Assembly: GCA_050743625.1 (NCBI GenBank) | Contig: JBOGED010000178.1 | Location: forward strand, 1 to 8,762 | From: JBOGED01 sp050743625 | GTDB lineage: Bacteria > Actinomycetota > Nitriliruptoria > Euzebyales > Egibacteraceae | Direction of reading: 5' to 3' | DNA: 8,762 nt | Shown: positions 6,674 through 8,762 of the stretch, piece by piece | Position numbering within the stretch: the stretch's first letter is position 1 | Layout of the letters: every line of letters starts with the position of its first letter | Notes under the pieces: generated by a model | Seen by the model: only the letters and a program-made list of their open reading frames with translations | The model's database searches: none | Told to the model about the DNA's origin: nothing | Program-made: the position numbers and the translations under genes

Positions 6674-6912
6674 AACCTCCCTCCGAGTTCCTCCCGGCTG
6701 AACCGGGGATATGACAAAGCGCCTCGTGGCGCAGGGGGATCTTTACAGTTGTGACAAGTTCACACGCTGTGACAGGCTTCACGCAACGTGAGCAAGACGC
6801 AAGTTGCGTGGAGTATCCGCGCGGAATACCGCGCCAATCCTCCACACACCGACCCGCTCGCCCCAACCGCCGGGCTCGGGGGTCTGAAGGCGCAGCCCTC
6901 ATTAGTGGCCCG
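6674..6912. other. Decayed intergenic junction with hairpins
   Basis: No gene is recognisable. The stretch holds several dyads: ACGCAAC (6781-6787) with GTTGCGT (6803-6809), and GCGCGG-AATA-CCGCGC (6819-6834). Repeat copy B begins inside the second. The minus strand near 6665-6710 has GGTTCAGCCGG and CTCGGAGGGAGG, resembling the flank of a group II intron domain V but too decayed to assign. It is probably the scar between the intron relic and the Tn3-type relic. Confidence 0.45.
6821..6854 (+). repeat. Imperfect direct repeat, copy B
   Basis: This matches bases 1-34 at 30 of 34 positions in the same orientation. The copy starts inside a perfect hairpin (6819-6834) and ends about 60 bases before the Tn3-type transposase fragment. 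No similarity is seen beyond base 34 of the repeat. It may mark a transposon end or an old insertion target. Confidence 0.7.
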
Positions 6913-7041
6913 TTGCCGAAGTTCTTCGTGCTGGACCCGGCGGACCGCCGATATCCAGCACAATGGCGCCGCGGACATTCAAACGACTTATGCGACGCTC
7001 CACTAGGTCTTCCACGTTTCACGGACGTGTCACGGGCGTGA
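6913..7041 (+). pseudogene. Tn3-family transposase, N-terminal fragment
   Basis: The frame reads LPKFFVLDPADRR, then AQWRRGHSNDL and LGLPRF. This follows the start of the DUF4158 domain at the N-terminus of Tn3-family transposases, whose typical form is L-x-x-F-F-x-L-D-x-x-D-x-x-x-I-A-x-x-R-G-x-H-N-R-L-G-x-A-x-Q-L-x-T-V-R-F-L-G. Several substitutions and a small deletion separate it from that form, and the frame stops at 7041, far short of the roughly 1000 residues expected. No start codon with an SD is seen. A hairpin, GTGCTGGA/TCCAGCAC (6928-6961), lies inside it. The identification rests on about 40 residues only. Confidence 0.55.
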
Positions 7042-7579
7042 CCTTTTCGCTCCTTCGCCGCCGAACATTGTCAATGGTGTCGACCTCGATCATCTGGGCA
7101 AGGCGCTGCTGGTCGAATCGCAGGTCAGACTCCCCACCGCATCCCCTGGGCGGAGACATTCGGCAGCGTCGCGACGGCCGAGTCGATATGGGCGAGAAAC
7201 GCTCCCGTTCCCCCTTAAACGCAATGCCACCAACTCTAGGGTCTGAGTCACGCGTGGTTTGCGCGCGTACGCGCTGAAGTCGCAGGCCAAGGAATCTCAG
7301 GACACCCACAGCACCCGTTAACCCGCTGCTCATGCGCGCCAGCGCGCAAAAAAGACAAGCGCACCGACAGCGGGCAACATCGAGACGGCAGTGGACGGAG
7401 ACTAAGACGCCCCATGGACCAGCCGGCGCGTCGGCCGCCTACGCCTAGATCCACCGTTCCCGCGGACATAACCTGCAACAATCCTTGAGGATCCGAGGGG
7501 AAAGTGACAGCTCCCCGGCTACCACTCGGCCCACGGACGCCGCATACGCGATGGAGCCGCCTAAGTCGGTGGCATTGCC
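7042..7579. other. Gene-free stretch before the ISAzo13-family element
   Basis: No open frame here has a recognisable domain or SD. Minus-strand frames of 104 residues (7019-7333) and 86 residues (7445-7705) are open but unsupported, and the second runs into the IS transposase. A hairpin, TGCGCG-CCAG-CGCGCA, is followed by an A-run at about 7350, the wrong polarity for a plus-strand terminator. It is most likely decayed mobile DNA. Confidence 0.45.
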
Positions 7580-8762
7580 CTTAGGGCTTGGGGGTAAATA
7601 ACGTGGTCGAAAGGATGGGTGGTTTAGGGTTGGCGCATGGCAGCGGTAGAGGAGGTGTTGGCGTACAAGTTCGCTGCCATCACGCCGTATCTGGACGAGC
7701 GGCAACGTCGCATGTGGCTGGGAGTCGAGGCCCGCGCGTTGGGTCGTGGCGGGGTCACGACGGTGGCTGGGGCCACGGGTGTGTCACGCACGACGGTGTC
7801 CAAGGCGGTCAAGGAATTGGACGACTTGGAGGGCGCAGCCCCGGCGGGGCGGGTGCGCCGTCCGGGAGGGGGCCGCAAATCGTTGACGGTGACCGACCCG
7901 GGGCTCGCCGAGGCGTTGGACGAGCTGGTCGACCCTGATACTCGAGGGCATCCGCAGTCGCCGTTGCGGTGGACGCCGAAGTCGGTTCGCCGGTTAGCTG
8001 ACGCGTTGGGCCAGGCCGGGCATCGGGCCAGCGCGTGGACCGTGGCCAAACTCCTCAAACAGGCCGGTTACAGCCTGCAGGCCAACCGCAAGACTCTCGA
8101 GGGCAAACAGCACCCCGACCGGGACGCACAGTTCCGCTACCTGGCCGACCAGGTCAAGGCGCACCTGGACGGCGGCCAGCCGGTGGTATCGGTCGACGCG
8201 AAGAAAAAAGAGCTGGTCGGAGCCTATAAAAACGGCGGCCAGGAATATCAGCCCAAAGGCGAGCCGGTGAAGGTCGAGACCCACGATTTCCCCGGCGAGG
8301 CGGGCAAGGCCATCCCCTACGGTGTGTATGACGTGGGCGCTGACACCGGATGGGTATCGGTGGGCACCGATCACGACACCGCCAGCTTTGCCGTGGCTAC
8401 CCTGCGCCGCTGGTATGACAGCGTCGGCAAGACCGCCTACCCCGACGCGGACCGGTTGCTGATCTGCGCTGATGGCGGCGGGTCCAACAGCTCGCGCAGC
8501 CGGGCGTGGAAGGCCGAGCTGGCCGCGTTCACCGCCGACACTGGGCTGGTCGTCACGGTGTGCCACCTGCCGCCAGGCACCAGCAAGTGGAACAAAATCG
8601 AGCACCGCCTGCTCTCACACATCTCGATGAACTGGCGGGGCCGGCCGCTGGAAAGCCACGAGGTGATCGTCGACCTCATCGCGTCCACCACCACCCGGAC
8701 CGGGCTGAAGGTGCACGCCGAACTCGACGCCGGTAGCTACCCTACCGGCGTCAAGGTCACCG
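7580..8762 (+). mobile_element. ISAzo13-family insertion sequence, left part
   Basis: The element is defined by its transposase. The left end is tentative: TTAGGGCTTGGGGGTAAATA starting near 7580 has the G-rich look of a terminal inverted repeat and lies 57 bases before the transposase start, a usual distance. The right end is outside the window, so neither the inverted repeat nor a target duplication can be checked. No frameshift is seen in the visible part, so it appears to be the youngest mobile element here. Confidence 0.65.
7637..8762 (+). CDS. ISAzo13-family transposase (3' end beyond the window)
   Basis: The first 375 residues of a DDE transposase of the ISAzo13 type (the Rhodopirellula transposase DDE domain) read without interruption. 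An N-terminal helix-turn-helix lies at about residues 40-70 (GGVTTVAGATGVSRTTVSKAV). The region GHPQSPLRWTPKSVRRLA to LLKQAGYSLQANRKT follows. Catalytic candidates are D187 in SVDAKKKELVG, D279 in ADGGGSN and E322 in SKWNKIEHRL. The family blocks GKAIPYGVYD and TGLVVTVCHLPPGTSKWN are present. The ATG is fixed by an in-frame TAG only 12 bases upstream; the SD is weak (GGTGG/AGGG). Family members run to about 400 residues, so only a short C-terminus is missing. It catalyses cut-and-paste movement of its own element. Confidence 0.93.
   Translation, partial: MAAVEEVLAYKFAAITPYLDERQRRMWLGVEARALGRGGVTTVAGATGVSRTTVSKAVKELDDLEGAAPAGRVRRPGGGRKSLTVTDPGLAEALDELVDPDTRGHPQSPLRWTPKSVRRLADALGQAGHRASAWTVAKLLKQAGYSLQANRKTLEGKQHPDRDAQFRYLADQVKAHLDGGQPVVSVDAKKKELVGAYKNGGQEYQPKGEPVKVETHDFPGEAGKAIPYGVYDVGADTGWVSVGTDHDTASFAVATLRRWYDSVGKTAYPDADRLLICADGGGSNSSRSRAWKAELAAFTADTGLVVTVCHLPPGTSKWNKIEHRLLSHISMNWRGRPLESHEVIVDLIASTTTRTGLKVHAELDAGSYPTGVKVT

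Noticed and set aside
6750..6772. TGTGA-N5-TCACA-N3-TGTGA, resembling a CRP/GlxR-type operator
   Set aside because: CRP-family sites need a six-base spacer; here it is five. No gene starts nearby, so the resemblance is likely chance.
7019..7333. 104-residue minus-strand open frame with a phrase LRFDQQRLAQMIEVDTIDNV that looks protein-like
   Set aside because: I could not match it to any family, there is no SD, and the rest of the frame is Arg/Pro-rich. It might be a relic, but the sequence alone does not support a call.
7334..7356. Hairpin TGCGCG-CCAG-CGCGCA followed by an A-run
   Set aside because: A plus-strand terminator needs T residues after the stem. On the minus strand the T-run precedes the hairpin. 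No gene ends here.
7994..8605. 203-residue minus-strand open frame
   Set aside because: It is antisense to the continuous ISAzo13-family transposase, whose conserved blocks are unmistakable on the plus strand.
1..8762. CRISPR array, tRNA or rRNA genes
   Set aside because: No regularly spaced repeats, no cloverleaf with a T-loop motif and no rRNA-like stretches were seen on either strand.

Overview
The window looks like chromosomal accessory DNA of a high-GC actinobacterium. This inference rests on the strong GC bias at third codon positions, GTG starts, a probable leaderless regulator gene, NarL-type two-component signalling and small actinobacterial-style membrane proteins. No marker gene identifies the genus.

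Left part (about 1-5181): a signalling and membrane-protein block. A sensor histidine kinase and its LuxR-type response regulator are translationally coupled on the minus strand. Upstream of them, in the same direction, is a small four-helix membrane protein with a DUF2269-like look. A divergent lipoprotein gene follows on the plus strand. Its 3' end overlaps by 67 bp the tail of a second, longer membrane protein on the minus strand, which is a paralogue of the first. That gene overlaps the end of a PadR-family repressor gene by 11 bp. The PadR gene appears leaderless, and a perfect 16-bp palindrome sits on its promoter. The likely units are (membrane protein)-kinase-regulator, and PadR-(membrane protein). 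The two paralogues share an H-V-x(4)-W-L-G motif, an H-Y-W motif and an I-S-V-x-K-P-W-G-K-T motif.

Right part (about 5208-8762): mostly mobile-element debris. A minus-strand group II intron relic keeps a well-formed domain V and domain VI. Its reverse transcriptase/maturase gene is frameshifted at least twice, has lost its N-terminal half and has almost no HNH domain. Next comes a short decayed fragment of a Tn3-family transposase N-terminus, then about 540 bp with no recognisable gene. Last is the left part of an ISAzo13-family insertion sequence whose transposase reads intact to the window edge.

The extreme left end (1-172) also looks like debris. It has a second, plus-strand domain-V-like hairpin, and its first 34 bases recur (30/34) at 6821-6854 beside the intron and Tn3 relics. 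The signalling block is therefore flanked on both sides by related mobile-element remnants.
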